Assembly: GCA_015065325.1 (NCBI GenBank)
Contig: SVQO01000021.1
Coordinates: 1 to 39,060, forward strand
DNA from: Oscillospiraceae bacterium
GTDB taxonomy: Bacteria; Bacillota; Clostridia; Oscillospirales; SIG627
Direction: 5' to 3'
DNA: 39,060 bases
Made by a program: the position numbers and the translations under genes. This document shows positions 23,711-32,970 of the stretch, piece by piece; the stretch's first letter is position 1, and every line of letters starts with the position of its first letter. The notes beneath the pieces are model-generated. The model was not told where the DNA came from, did no database searches, and saw only the letters and a list, made by a program, of their open reading frames with translations.

Positions 23711-25954
23711 TTGGATAACCGAATTTTGAAGGAAGACGCCGCAAGGCTTTTGGAACGGGATCACGGAGACCGCGTGATCTTTACCCTTTCTTCCAATTTG
23801 AACCAAAGGGGAGAGGGGCAGGATTTTCTTCTCCTTTTCGGCGCAAAGGGAATCTACGTTTTTTGTGAAGAAACCGGATCGATTTTGCCCTATCTGTTTG
23901 AACGAATGACAAACGCCCGCTATGAAGGCTTTATCGGAGGCGGTGTTTGTCTGATCTTGTACGACGGAGAGTGGGCAGAGCTTTGCCGCGCCTTTGGTTC
24001 CGGGAAGGAAAATCTTTCTCAGCTGACCCGTATTCTCAAAGAGGTGATCGACGGGGCACTGAAGCCCGAGGACGCCCGATTTACGGAGCGTCATACCGTT
24101 TGCCCCAAATGTCGCCGTCCTTTGGGAAAGGGGAGTCAGCTTTGCCCGAATTGCTCGGATAAAAAAGGCTCCTTTAAGCAGCTTTTGCAGCTGATGCGCG
24201 GGCAGTACGGCTGGATCGTATTATCCATGGCGCTGTTTTTACTGCATTCGCTGCTCAATATCTGGTTGCCCATGATTCAGAAGGATTTCGTAGACGGATA
24301 TCTGAATACGGGAAATCCCGAGGAGCTTTTGGGGAATTATGCTCCCGCGGTGCTGGTGGTGCTTTCTATGGCAGCGGTTCGTATTTTCGCCGTTCTTTCC
24401 ACCATTTTGCGGAACGTGGTTTTATCACACGTCAGCACCAAGACCGTGGTAGAGCTTCGCCGCAGACTGTATGAAAAGATCCAGTCTCTGTCCGTTGCGG
24501 GCATTTCCCGTCATACGGCAGGAGATCTGATGAACCGTGTTTCGGGAGATACGAATACCATTTCCCAGTTTATGACGAGCTTTTTGCCCTCTATTATCGA
24601 GCAACTGTTTATCGTGATCTTCGTGGGCGTGATCCTCTTTTCCTATTCTGCGGAAATGGCATTGATGATCTTGATCCCGACCCCATTCGTGGCAATTTTG
24701 TTCCGCGTGGTCTGGCGCAAGACGCATCGTCTTTATCGCCGTCAGTGGGTGGAAAACGCCAATGCCAATACCATTCTCCACGACGTGTTCCAAGGCGTTC
24801 GCGTGGTAAAGGTATTCGGTACCGAAAAAGGTGAGATCGAAAAATACGATCACGCGGTTCGCACCCAACGTGATATTGCGGTCCGAAACGAGATCGCCTG
24901 GGCAAAACTGGTTCCCTATGCGGAATACCTGATCCAGGTGGGTAATTTTATCCTGCTTTATTATGCGGGCAATATGATCCTGAAACAGCAGATGACCATT
25001 GGCGAATTAACGATGTTTTCCTCCTTCGTCAGCCTGATCTATACCCCCCTGCGTTCCATGGCAAACTATCCCCGCCGTATTCAGCAGGCAGCTACCGCTG
25101 TGGCGAAGGTGTTTGAGGTGCTGGATGAGGAGCCCGACGTAGCAGATAAAAAGGACGCAGAAGATATTGAGATCCGCGGACAGATCGATATCGATGGAAT
25201 TTGGTTCGGCTATAACGAAAGCGAAAACGTGCTGGAAAACGTTTCCGTTTCCGTTTCCCCGGGTGAAATGCTCGGCATCGTGGGAAGAAGCGGTGTGGGT
25301 AAAAGCACGCTGATCAACCTTGTGATGAGGCTGTACGACGTTCAGCGCGGTTCCATCCGCATCGACGGCAAGGACGTGCGTGATATCTCTCAGCACTCCC
25401 TCCGTTCTCAGATCGGCGTCGTGCTGCAGGAGACCTTCCTGTTCGCAGGCTCCATCTACGAAAATTTGGCTTACGCCAAGCCGGACGCTACCTACGAGGA
25501 GGTGATCTCCGCCGCAAGATTGGGCGGTGCTCATTCCTTCATTATGAAGCTTCCCGACGGCTACGATACAGTGGTGGGAGAGAAGGGCTACACCCTTTCC
25601 GGCGGCGAACGGCAGAGAATTGCCATTGCCCGCGCCATTCTCCACGACCCCAAGATCTTGATTTTGGACGAAGCCACCTCCGCTTTGGATACGGAAACGG
25701 AAAAGCTGATCCAGGAGTCTCTTGCCTATTTGTGCAAGGACCGTACCACCATCGCCATCGCACATCGACTCTCCACCTTACGAAACGCCACAAAGCTTTT
25801 GGTGCTGGATAAAAAGACCGTTGCGGAAGTGGGTACCCACGAGGAACTGATGGAAAAGGAGGACGGAATCTATAAATCCCTGGTCATCGCTCAGCGCGAG
25901 ATGTCCCGCGTGAAAAAAACAACTGTTTCCGAGGAAGAAACAAATAAGAATTGA
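23711..25954 (+). CDS. Second ABC exporter of the DUF1854 operon
   Basis: A 747-residue half-transporter with the same plan as its partner: N-terminal soluble domain (1-125), zinc ribbon (C131/134 and C145/148, CPKCRRPLGKGSQLCPNC), six membrane helices, then an ATPase domain with Walker A GRSGVGKST (525-533), LSGGERQR and ILILDEATSALD. The start is TTG at 23711 behind GGGAG; no in-frame ATG fits better. Both subunits keep complete nucleotide motifs (SALD here; MAAMD in the other), so both ATP sites may work. Its stop codon lies inside the -35 box of the glycyl-tRNA synthetase promoter. Confidence 0.88.
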   Translation: MDNRILKEDAARLLERDHGDRVIFTLSSNLNQRGEGQDFLLLFGAKGIYVFCEETGSILPYLFERMTNARYEGFIGGGVCLILYDGEWAELCRAFGSGKENLSQLTRILKEVIDGALKPEDARFTERHTVCPKCRRPLGKGSQLCPNCSDKKGSFKQLLQLMRGQYGWIVLSMALFLLHSLLNIWLPMIQKDFVDGYLNTGNPEELLGNYAPAVLVVLSMAAVRIFAVLSTILRNVVLSHVSTKTVVELRRRLYEKIQSLSVAGISRHTAGDLMNRVSGDTNTISQFMTSFLPSIIEQLFIVIFVGVILFSYSAEMALMILIPTPFVAILFRVVWRKTHRLYRRQWVENANANTILHDVFQGVRVVKVFGTEKGEIEKYDHAVRTQRDIAVRNEIAWAKLVPYAEYLIQVGNFILLYYAGNMILKQQMTIGELTMFSSFVSLIYTPLRSMANYPRRIQQAATAVAKVFEVLDEEPDVADKKDAEDIEIRGQIDIDGIWFGYNESENVLENVSVSVSPGEMLGIVGRSGVGKSTLINLVMRLYDVQRGSIRIDGKDVRDISQHSLRSQIGVVLQETFLFAGSIYENLAYAKPDATYEEVISAARLGGAHSFIMKLPDGYDTVVGEKGYTLSGGERQRIAIARAILHDPKILILDEATSALDTETEKLIQESLAYLCKDRTTIAIAHRLSTLRNATKLLVLDKKTVAEVGTHEELMEKEDGIYKSLVIAQREMSRVKKTTVSEEETNKN

Positions 25955-25978
25955 CAACAACTTGTTTTTGTGTATAAT
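25951..25978 (+). promoter_or_regulatory. Promoter of glycyl-tRNA synthetase
   Basis: TTGACA (25951-25956), 16-base spacer, TATAAT (25973-25978). The TGA stop of the ABC gene (25952-25954) is within the -35 box. A small hairpin (CCCGAC/GTCGGG, 25993-26009) lies in the leader. No T-box motifs are seen. Confidence 0.87.
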
Positions 25979-26030
25979 GGATTAGAGTTTCACCCGACCT
26001 CCAGTCGGGGAAGAAAGAGAGGAAAATAGA

Positions 26031-27422
26031 ATGAAAAACACGGAAAAAACTATGGACAAGATCGTTGCTCTTTGCAAGGGCAGAGGTTTTGTGTATCCCG
26101 GCAGTGAAATTTACGGCGGTCTCGCCAATTCCTGGGACTACGGTCCTCTTGGCGTTGAACTGAAAAACAACGTAAAAAGAGCTTGGTGGAAAAAGTTTGT
26201 ACAGGAAAGCCCCTACAACGTAGGTCTGGACAGTGCGATCCTGATGAACCCTCAGACCTGGGTGGCATCCGGTCACGTGGGCGGCTTTTCCGACCCCTTG
26301 ATGGACTGCAAGGTGTGCAAGACCCGTCACAGAGCCGATAAACTGGTCGAGGATTATATTGCCGAGAACGGTCTGGATATCAATCCCAACGGTTGGGATA
26401 ACAATAAGCTTGCCGATTTTATCAAGGAAAATCATATTACCTGCCCCTCTTGCGGCTCCGGTGACTTTACCGATATCCGTAAGTTTAATCTGATGTTCAA
26501 GACCTTCCAGGGCGTTACCGAGGACTCTACCTCCGAGCTTTATCTCCGTCCCGAAACCGCACAGGGTATTTTCGTGAACTTCAAGCATATTCAGCGCACC
26601 ACCAGAAAGAAGGTTCCCTTCGGCGTAGGTCAGATCGGTAAATCCTTCCGTAATGAGATCACCCCCGGTAACTTTATTTTCCGTATCCGCGAATTCGAGC
26701 AGATGGAGCTTGAGTTCTTCTGCAAGCCCGGCACCGATCTGGAATGGTTCGAGTATTGGAGAAGCTACTGCGCTAAGTTCCTGTATGATCTGGGCATTGC
26801 CGAGGAGAACCTGCGTCTGCGTGACCACGACAAGGACGAGCTCAGCTTCTATTCCAAGGCAACCACCGACTTTGAATTTATGTTCCCCTTCGGATGGGGC
26901 GAGCTGTGGGGCATTGCCGACAGAACCGACTATGACCTGACCCAGCACGCCAATCACTCCGGCGAGCCTATGGAATACTTTGATCCCGAAAGTGGCGAAA
27001 AGTACGTTCCCTACGTTATCGAGCCCTCTTTGGGTGCTGACCGTATCACGCTTGCCTTCCTCTGCGAAGCATACGACGAGGAGGTCGTTGGCGAGAACGA
27101 TACCCGTGTGGTAATGCACTTCCATCCCGCTTTGGCTCCCGTGAAGGCGGCAATCCTGCCCCTTTCCAAGAAACTTTCCGATAAGGCGCGAGAGCTTTAT
27201 GCAGAGCTTGCGGCAGAGTTTAACGTGGAGTTCGACGAAGCAGGCTCCATCGGTAAGCGTTACCGCCGACAGGACGAGATCGGTACTCCCTTCTGTATCA
27301 CCTACGATTTCGATACCGAAACCGACGGATGCGTTACCGTCCGTGACCGTGATTCTATGGAGCAGGTCCGCATTCCCCTTGCTGAGGTAAAGAACTATAT
27401 TGCCGAAAGAATCAAATTCTGA
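26031..27422 (+). CDS. glyQS: Glycyl-tRNA synthetase, single-chain alpha2 type
   Basis: A 463-residue class II enzyme that charges tRNA-Gly in the cytoplasm. The N-terminus [32 protein letters not shown] is the family signature. Class II motif 2 ([25 protein letters not shown]) and motif 3 ([14 protein letters not shown]) are present. Two CxxC pairs (CKVCKTRH and CPSCGSGDF) fit the zinc insertion. The C-terminal anticodon domain ends [17 protein letters not shown]. The length fits the dimeric eukaryote/archaea/Clostridia-type enzyme rather than the separate glyQ/glyS tetramer. AGAGAGG lies before the ATG. Confidence 0.97.
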   Translation: MKNTEKTMDKIVALCKGRGFVYPGSEIYGGLANSWDYGPLGVELKNNVKRAWWKKFVQESPYNVGLDSAILMNPQTWVASGHVGGFSDPLMDCKVCKTRHRADKLVEDYIAENGLDINPNGWDNNKLADFIKENHITCPSCGSGDFTDIRKFNLMFKTFQGVTEDSTSELYLRPETAQGIFVNFKHIQRTTRKKVPFGVGQIGKSFRNEITPGNFIFRIREFEQMELEFFCKPGTDLEWFEYWRSYCAKFLYDLGIAEENLRLRDHDKDELSFYSKATTDFEFMFPFGWGELWGIADRTDYDLTQHANHSGEPMEYFDPESGEKYVPYVIEPSLGADRITLAFLCEAYDEEVVGENDTRVVMHFHPALAPVKAAILPLSKKLSDKARELYAELAAEFNVEFDEAGSIGKRYRRQDEIGTPFCITYDFDTETDGCVTVRDRDSMEQVRIPLAEVKNYIAERIKF

Positions 27423-27432
27423 GAATAGAACG

Positions 27433-27466
27433 AAAAGGCTTGACAGATTTCTGTCAAGCCTTTTTT
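27433..27466. terminator. Bidirectional terminator
   Basis: GGCTTGACAG and CTGTCAAGCC (27438-27447 with 27451-27460), with A-run before and T-run after. It serves glyQS on plus and the membrane protein gene on minus. Confidence 0.92.
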
Positions 27467-27477
27467 GTTGCCCGGGT

Positions 27478-28005
27478 TCATTGTGAAATGCCGTACGTTA
27501 AGGTAATCGGATCCAGAAAGAGTCCGAGTTTAGGCGGATAGAAGGTGAAGAAGCCGAAGAGGAATGCGATCCCCAAAATCATCCACAAGGCAAGGGAGGG
27601 GAAGAGGCAAGTTTGTTCCTTGCGAAAGAGCCTTGATTGACAGCAAAATGCAAAAAAAGCCGCGATGAAGAAAATTGCAATATTGAGCCAATCCGGAGAT
27701 TTTCCAAAGGCTCCGTTGTAGGTGTAGAAGATCACGGGAATCAAAAGCTGCCCCAGCAAAATACTGCGAAGCTGAATGCACCAGAAGTCTCTTCTTTTTC
27801 CGAAAAAGAAGAATTCTACCGCAGCAAACAGCAGCATCGGAAAAAACAGTAGCTTCATATGCTCCCAGGTGGATTCGTTGACCCCGGAGATCACCGCCGC
27901 CCAAAGCTTTTCTCCGCTCAGATCGTATAAAAAATGCAGTAAAGTTCCAAGTAAGCTCGTTGCAGCAAAGCCGCACAAGCTCCAAAGTCCGTATTCCCGT
28001 TTCAT
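27478..28005 (-). CDS. Small integral membrane protein (DUF6512-like)
   Basis: A 175-residue protein with about five or six hydrophobic helices and few charged residues between them. The motif VNESTWEHMKLLFFP (about residues 41-55) resembles the DUF6512 family as I recall it. The upstream frame is open for over 130 codons, but the ribosome site AAAGGCGG and the hydrophobic profile favour the ATG at 28005. It is monocistronic and divergent from the TIR gene. No function can be assigned. Confidence 0.65.
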   Translation of the reverse strand: MKREYGLWSLCGFAATSLLGTLLHFLYDLSGEKLWAAVISGVNESTWEHMKLLFFPMLLFAAVEFFFFGKRRDFWCIQLRSILLGQLLIPVIFYTYNGAFGKSPDWLNIAIFFIAAFFAFCCQSRLFRKEQTCLFPSLALWMILGIAFLFGFFTFYPPKLGLFLDPITLTYGISQ

Positions 28006-28135
28006 TTTCAAACCGCCTTTTTTCGTTTGAGATAGTATATTGAGCGAAAATGAAAATATGCACGCAAGACAAGGTGTTTGCAAAAAAATGTGCGAAAACA
28101 ACATTTTGGCAAATTTTATATTTTGTCGAAAAAAC

Positions 28136-28164
28136 TTGCTTTTTCGCGTAATATGTGTTACACT
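28136..28164 (+). promoter_or_regulatory. Putative promoter of the TIR / SPFH cassette
   Basis: TTGCTT (28136-28141), 17-base spacer, TACACT (28159-28164). It is weaker than other promoters here. The leader is about 88 bases and A/T-rich. The adjoining 28006-28135 is A/T-rich with no gene. Confidence 0.5.
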
Positions 28165-28258
28165 GAATTCTAGATATAAATGAATAATGTTAAAAGACAA
28201 AATGTATATATCTTTAATAATGCTTCCCTGTAAGTATTTGTTTTGATCGGAGAAAGCA

Positions 28259-30229
28259 ATGGCAGTTTTTAAATGCAAAATGTGCGGCGGCGACCTTTCC
28301 GTTACGGAGGGGATGAAAGTCGTCGAATGTGATTTCTGCGGCACAACGCAGACGGTTCCTTCTGCGGATAACGAAAAGAAGACCAACCTGTTCAACCGTG
28401 CAAACAAGCTGCGCATCGCCGGGGAGTTTGACCGTGCGTCCGGGATCTACGAAAGCATTATTGCCGAGTTTCCGAGTGAAGCAGAAGCCTATTGGGGACT
28501 TTGCCTTTCCAAATACGGCATCGAGTATGTGGATGACCCCCGTACCGCCGAAAAGATCCCCACCTGCCACAGAACCTCTTTCGAGAGCATCTTTAACGAT
28601 AACAATTATAAATCTGCGCTGAGCTGTGCCGACGTCGTGGCAAGACAGGTCTATGAAAGTGAAGCACGTGCCATCGACAGTCTGCAAAAAGGAATTTTGG
28701 AGATCGTCCAAAAGGAAAAGCCCTTTGACGTCTTTATCTGTTACAAAGAGACCGACGAGTTTGGCTCCAGAACGCAGGATAGCGTCATTGCACAGGATCT
28801 GTACGACCGTTTGACGGATAAAGGTTTTAAGACCTTTTTTGCCCGCATTACGCTGGAGGATAAACTGGGCAGAGCGTACGAGCCCTATATTTTTGCCGCC
28901 CTTCATTCTGCAAAGGTAATGCTTGCAATCGGCACAAAGCCCGAATATTTTGAGGCAGTTTGGGTGAAAAACGAGTGGAGCCGATATCTGGATCTGATGA
29001 ACTCGGATAAGACCAAGCTCCTCATTCCTTGCTATCGGGATATGGATCCTTACGATATGCCCGATGAATTTCGGAATTTGCAGGCACAGGATATGAATAA
29101 GATCGGCTTTACGCAGGATCTTCTCCGCGGCATCGGGAAGGTGATCGAAAAAGAGATACCTGCGTCTGCACCCGCTATAAATGCGGTGCCGTCTGCAAAC
29201 CCTGCCGCTGAATCTTTTGTGAAGCGGGGCTTTCTCTTTCTTGAAGACGGAGAATGGGAAAAGGCTGACGAGTATTTTGAAAAGGCGCTTGACCTTGACC
29301 CCGAATGCGCTGAAGGGTATCTCGGTAAATTGATGGTGGAGTTGCGTGTGAAGATGCGCAGTGAGCTGAGTGATTATACGGAGTCTTATTTCGACCGAAA
29401 CAACTATAGAAAAGCTGTTCGTTTTGCCAATGCAGAGCTTGCTTCTTATCTGGAAAATTTGAAGAACATTGCCGAGGAACGGCTTGCAGAAAAAGAAAAA
29501 GCGGTGCTGGAAAGCAAATATCTTGAAGCAAAACAATGGTTGGAGCGTGTAAAAACAACAGAGGATTGTGAGCGAGTGGAAGCACGTTTGAAACAGTTGG
29601 GCGGTTACAAGGATTCAGCAGAACTTGAAAACAGGTGCTATGAGCTTCGCACGGAGCTTCAACTTCGGGAGAATGAAAACTATTATGACGGTGCGTTGAA
29701 AAACGTTGAGAAAGCAAAATTACACGAGGCAGAAGGAAAGTACTTGATAGCCGGTGCCGAATACAAGAGTGCAAAAGAATTCTTCTTCCGCAGTAATGGT
29801 TTTAAGGACAGTCGGGAAAAGGCTCGATGGTGCCAAGAAAAAATAAAAGAAATTGAATTGGTTGAAAAAAACTTGGAAGAAAAGAATCAAGCCACGATCC
29901 TTTTTGAGGTTGCCGATTCACTGAATCCCTTGGCTCTGGCCAACGGATCTCATTATGCTTTCGAGGTCCAAGAGATCGGAGGAGACGCTTTTGCAAAAGC
30001 TGAGTTCAAGCTTGCTAAAGGAATTTCATCAAAAAAAGTGAAGGTCCGGCCGGGGAATTATCGGATTCATCTAAAAGTGTATGGCTGGGATGATAATCCC
30101 TACACTGCATCCCCGATCCATACGGCAGATTGCTCCGTTCGGCCCGGCGCCGGAGAAACTTGGAAGATTTCTTCCAAAAGACCGGGAGTGTTTTCTTCCA
30201 TCAAGTTGAACGTAGAAAAAACGTTTTAA
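28259..30229 (+). CDS. Zinc-ribbon / TPR / TIR-domain protein
   Basis: A 656-residue soluble protein. A zinc ribbon (C6, C9, C24, C27) starts the chain. A TPR-like helical stretch covers about 40-125. A TIR domain covers about 155-290: FDVFICYKETDEFGSRTQDS, then LYDRLTDKGFKTFFARITLED, then LGRAYEPYIFAAL with E208 as the likely catalytic Glu of NAD-cleaving TIR domains, then WVKNEWSRYL. More TPR-like helices and a coiled coil (315-540) and a beta-rich tail follow. TIR domains act in immunity by consuming NAD or making signal nucleotides. The zinc ribbon is shared with the next gene. The cassette's role is inferred, not known. GGAGAAAG precedes the ATG. Confidence 0.85.
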   Translation: MAVFKCKMCGGDLSVTEGMKVVECDFCGTTQTVPSADNEKKTNLFNRANKLRIAGEFDRASGIYESIIAEFPSEAEAYWGLCLSKYGIEYVDDPRTAEKIPTCHRTSFESIFNDNNYKSALSCADVVARQVYESEARAIDSLQKGILEIVQKEKPFDVFICYKETDEFGSRTQDSVIAQDLYDRLTDKGFKTFFARITLEDKLGRAYEPYIFAALHSAKVMLAIGTKPEYFEAVWVKNEWSRYLDLMNSDKTKLLIPCYRDMDPYDMPDEFRNLQAQDMNKIGFTQDLLRGIGKVIEKEIPASAPAINAVPSANPAAESFVKRGFLFLEDGEWEKADEYFEKALDLDPECAEGYLGKLMVELRVKMRSELSDYTESYFDRNNYRKAVRFANAELASYLENLKNIAEERLAEKEKAVLESKYLEAKQWLERVKTTEDCERVEARLKQLGGYKDSAELENRCYELRTELQLRENENYYDGALKNVEKAKLHEAEGKYLIAGAEYKSAKEFFFRSNGFKDSREKARWCQEKIKEIELVEKNLEEKNQATILFEVADSLNPLALANGSHYAFEVQEIGGDAFAKAEFKLAKGISSKKVKVRPGNYRIHLKVYGWDDNPYTASPIHTADCSVRPGAGETWKISSKRPGVFSSIKLNVEKTF

Positions 30230-30265
30230 TACTTTTTTACAACAATAAATTGAGAGGTGCGAAAT

Positions 30266-32221
30266 ATGGCAAAGTTTGTAATCGAATGTCCCCATTGCGG
30301 GAATTACACGGAAGCATCTACGGGTCTTTTTGCAAAGAAAAAGATCGTGTGCTCCTGTGGGAATGTTATCAACGTAAAAGCAGAAAAGCTGAAATCCAAA
30401 ACTTGTCCTCATTGCGGCAATACCGTTATATACGACCAGACCAAGGGTGAGGACGCAAAATGTCCTATTTGTCACCAGCTTGTGAATACCCGCGCGGATA
30501 TGGAGCAGCTCGTAGAGTTTTCCTGTCCCTCTTGTAGCTGTAAGCTGTCTTGCGATAAGAACGCTACCAGCTTTACCTGTCCTCTTTGTGAAACGAAGAT
30601 CGACGTGCAAAAGCGCCTTGCTATGGAAAAGGTCAAGAGCAAGGGTCTTGCCAGCGTGATCAAGTATGAGGGCGGAAACGACATTTTCGTATGGAAGCAT
30701 CCCATCGAGGATTTCAACCTTGGTTCTCAGTTGATCGTTCACGAGTCTCAGGAAGCCATCTTCTTCCGCGACGGTCAGGCACTGGATCTGTTCGGCTCCG
30801 GCAGATATACTCTGGCGACCCAGAATATTCCTTTGCTCCAGAACCTTTATAAGCTACCCTTTAATCCCGAGGACGTGTTCCACTCCGAGGTTTACTTTAT
30901 CAATATGACGACCCAGATGGGCATCAAGTGGGGTACCGATACCAAGGTTCGCCTCTTTGATCCGGCGTCGGGTCTGCACGTGGAACTGGGCGCTTACGGT
31001 AACTTTAATCTCCGCGTAAGCAATTCCAGAAAGCTGATCGTCAAGCTGGTGGGAACCACTGCCGAGTTTGCTCAGAGCGAGATTATGGGCAACGGCTTCG
31101 GCACCGCGGACGCAGTAAGCAAGTTTAAAGCGCTTGTAATGAACAAGGTGAAAGCAAACCTTGCCCGTGTCATCAAGGAAAACAATATCAATGTTCTGGA
31201 AGTTGACGAGCAGATCGACGTGATCTCCGAGAAGATGAAGATCGCCATCAACGAGATCCTGGATGACTACGGTCTGAATATGCCCGAATTCTTCATTACT
31301 GCCATTGCAACGCCCGATGATGACCCCAATTTCAAGCGTATGAAGGAGCAGTTTGGGCAAAAGACTATTCTGGAGCGTCAGCAGGAGATTGAGCGCGCGG
31401 CGCAAGGCGTTGAAATCGCCAAAGCCGAAGGTGCAGCGCAGATCACCAGAATCAAAGCTCAGGCAGAAGCGGATGCGTACAAGGCTCAGGCATTTGCAGA
31501 GGCAGAGGAAATGCGTGCCAAGGGTTATACATACCAGCAGGAGACCGCACGCCAGGTTGGCTTGGAGGCTATGCAGAACGGTATTACCGGCGGCGGAAGC
31601 GGCGGCGGTGGATCTGCGCTGGGTGATATTGCAGGTCTTGGCGTGACCCTCGGTGCCATGAGCGGCGTGATCGGTATGACCAAGGAAGCCATCAGTCCCA
31701 TGATGCAAACGGGATCCGATATTGGCGCAGGCGTTGTTGCCGTTGCCGGAGATACTTGGAACTGTTCTTGCGGAAAAGCGGGGATCTCCTCTAAATTCTG
31801 TCCCGAGTGCGGCGCACACAAGCCCGAAGTGAAGGCCGGTTGGGATTGCACTTGCTGCGGTCAGAAGAATATTGCCAGCAATTTCTGTCCCGAATGCGGT
31901 GCGAAGAAGCCCGAGGAGCCTGCTGCTTGGGATTGCGCTTGCGGCAAGAAGGGGATTACCAGTAAATTCTGCCCCGAATGCGGCGCCCATATGCCCGAAG
32001 CACCCACCGCTTGGGATTGCGCTTGCGGCAACAAGGGAATTACCGCGAAATTCTGTCCCGAATGCGGTGCGAAGAAGCCTGAGGAACCCGCTGCTTGGGA
32101 CTGTGCTTGCGGCAACAAGAAAATTACCGCGAAATTCTGTCCCGAGTGCGGCGCAAAGAAGCCGGAAGCTCCCGCAGAACCCGAAGTAACCGAAACCACG
32201 GATCCCGAAAAGGAGGACTAA
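30266..32221 (+). CDS. SPFH-domain protein with N- and C-terminal zinc ribbons (YdjI-like)
   Basis: A 651-residue protein. The first 110 residues hold paired cysteines (C8/11, C29/31, C47/50, C66/69, C87/90, C105/108), suggesting several zinc ribbons. An SPFH (stomatin/flotillin) domain covers about 125-390, starting IKYEGGNDIFVWKHPIEDF, with a coiled coil rich in Ala/Glu/Lys following (about 370-430), then a Gly-rich hinge. The C-terminus has five tandem zinc ribbons from W498. SPFH proteins scaffold membrane microdomains; YdjI in Bacillus is recruited to damaged membrane. No transmembrane helix is evident, so membrane contact may be through the neighbour 4-TM protein. GAGAGG at 30252-30257 sets the ATG. 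Confidence 0.87.
   Translation: MAKFVIECPHCGNYTEASTGLFAKKKIVCSCGNVINVKAEKLKSKTCPHCGNTVIYDQTKGEDAKCPICHQLVNTRADMEQLVEFSCPSCSCKLSCDKNATSFTCPLCETKIDVQKRLAMEKVKSKGLASVIKYEGGNDIFVWKHPIEDFNLGSQLIVHESQEAIFFRDGQALDLFGSGRYTLATQNIPLLQNLYKLPFNPEDVFHSEVYFINMTTQMGIKWGTDTKVRLFDPASGLHVELGAYGNFNLRVSNSRKLIVKLVGTTAEFAQSEIMGNGFGTADAVSKFKALVMNKVKANLARVIKENNINVLEVDEQIDVISEKMKIAINEILDDYGLNMPEFFITAIATPDDDPNFKRMKEQFGQKTILERQQEIERAAQGVEIAKAEGAAQITRIKAQAEADAYKAQAFAEAEEMRAKGYTYQQETARQVGLEAMQNGITGGGSGGGGSALGDIAGLGVTLGAMSGVIGMTKEAISPMMQTGSDIGAGVVAVAGDTWNCSCGKAGISSKFCPECGAHKPEVKAGWDCTCCGQKNIASNFCPECGAKKPEEPAAWDCACGKKGITSKFCPECGAHMPEAPTAWDCACGNKGITAKFCPECGAKKPEEPAAWDCACGNKKITAKFCPECGAKKPEAPAEPEVTETTDPEKED
31757..32176 (+). 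repeat. Five tandem zinc-ribbon repeats in the SPFH gene
   Basis: Repeats start at W498, W526, W555, W583 and W611, each about 28 residues (84 bp; one is 29). The pattern is WxCxCG..I..KFCPECGA.KPE with four Cys each. Repeats 3-5 are most alike at DNA level, so copy number may vary between strains. Confidence 0.9.
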
Positions 32222-32224
32222 AAC

Positions 32225-32929
32225 ATGAATAGCAACAAAAAAGCAACCTCGTTGATCGCCGTTTACGGCATCGTAATTTTCCTTTACGTTTTCATCTTTG
32301 TAATGCTTCCCTTTGAGAAGGAGGATGCCAGCTGGCTCTCCTTTGGTTTTACCATCTTCTCTATGATCGCAAGTCTTTTTATCTGTGCGATCGCAATGGG
32401 CAAGGATAATTCCTTGGTCAGCAAAATGTACGGTATCCCCGTATTTAAAATAGGTATGTATTACGTTGCGGCGCAGTTTATCCTCGGCGTTCTGTTCTGC
32501 ATCCTCGCACCTATGGTTGATATTCCTTCTTGGCTGCCCATTATTCTTTACGTGGTTCTCTTTTGTGCCGTTGTCATCGGAGTTATCGCTACGGACAATG
32601 CCCGCGATATGGCGCTGGAAATCGAGCAAGAAACCAAGGTAAACACCAGAACCATCACCTATTTCAGAATCGATATCGACGGCATCGCCGATGCTTGCAA
32701 CAACCTTGAGGTAAAGGCAGAGCTGGAAAAGCTGAAGGAGCAGTTCCGTTACAGCGACCCCGTTTCCAGCGAAGCTACCAGGGAAAGCGAAGCCATCGTC
32801 CAGGCAATGCTGGATGAATTGAAGGTGGCTCTCACCGTCGGCAACACCGATGAGATCAGAATTCAGATCCAGAAGACCGCAAACGCTCTCAACACCAGAA
32901 ACCGTATTTGCAAAGCAAACAAAAGATAA
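32225..32929 (+). CDS. Four-helix membrane protein of the TIR / SPFH cassette
   Basis: A 234-residue protein with four hydrophobic helices (about 8-28, 38-58, 74-96, 103-123). A charged, helical cytoplasmic C-terminus (125-234) follows; it contains no Cys pairs beyond isolated ones. It begins 4 bases after the SPFH stop (ribosome site AAAAGGAGG in the end of that gene), so the two are almost certainly co-translated. I do not recognise the family. A membrane anchor or channel for the SPFH/TIR proteins fits the context, but this is inference. Confidence 0.75.
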   Translation: MNSNKKATSLIAVYGIVIFLYVFIFVMLPFEKEDASWLSFGFTIFSMIASLFICAIAMGKDNSLVSKMYGIPVFKIGMYYVAAQFILGVLFCILAPMVDIPSWLPIILYVVLFCAVVIGVIATDNARDMALEIEQETKVNTRTITYFRIDIDGIADACNNLEVKAELEKLKEQFRYSDPVSSEATRESEAIVQAMLDELKVALTVGNTDEIRIQIQKTANALNTRNRICKANKR

Positions 32930-32937
32930 CCCGTTCT

Positions 32938-32957
32938 GCGTAACGTAACCGTTACGC
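32938..32957 (+). other. Perfect hairpin after the membrane protein gene
   Basis: GCGTAACG and CGTTACGC pair around TAAC, 9 bases past the stop. There is no T-run, so it is more likely an RNA-stabilising or processing hairpin than a terminator. Confidence 0.5.
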
Positions 32958-32970
32958 GGTTGCAAAAATA

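Noticed and set aside
25979-26030. A T-box leader before glycyl-tRNA synthetase
   Set aside because: The leader is only about 45 bases, with one small hairpin and no T-box sequence or specifier region.
30854-32965. A 703-codon minus-strand frame opposite the SPFH gene and the 4-TM gene
   Set aside because: It spans two plus-strand genes and their junction, and its repeats mirror the zinc-ribbon repeats. No start signal is present.
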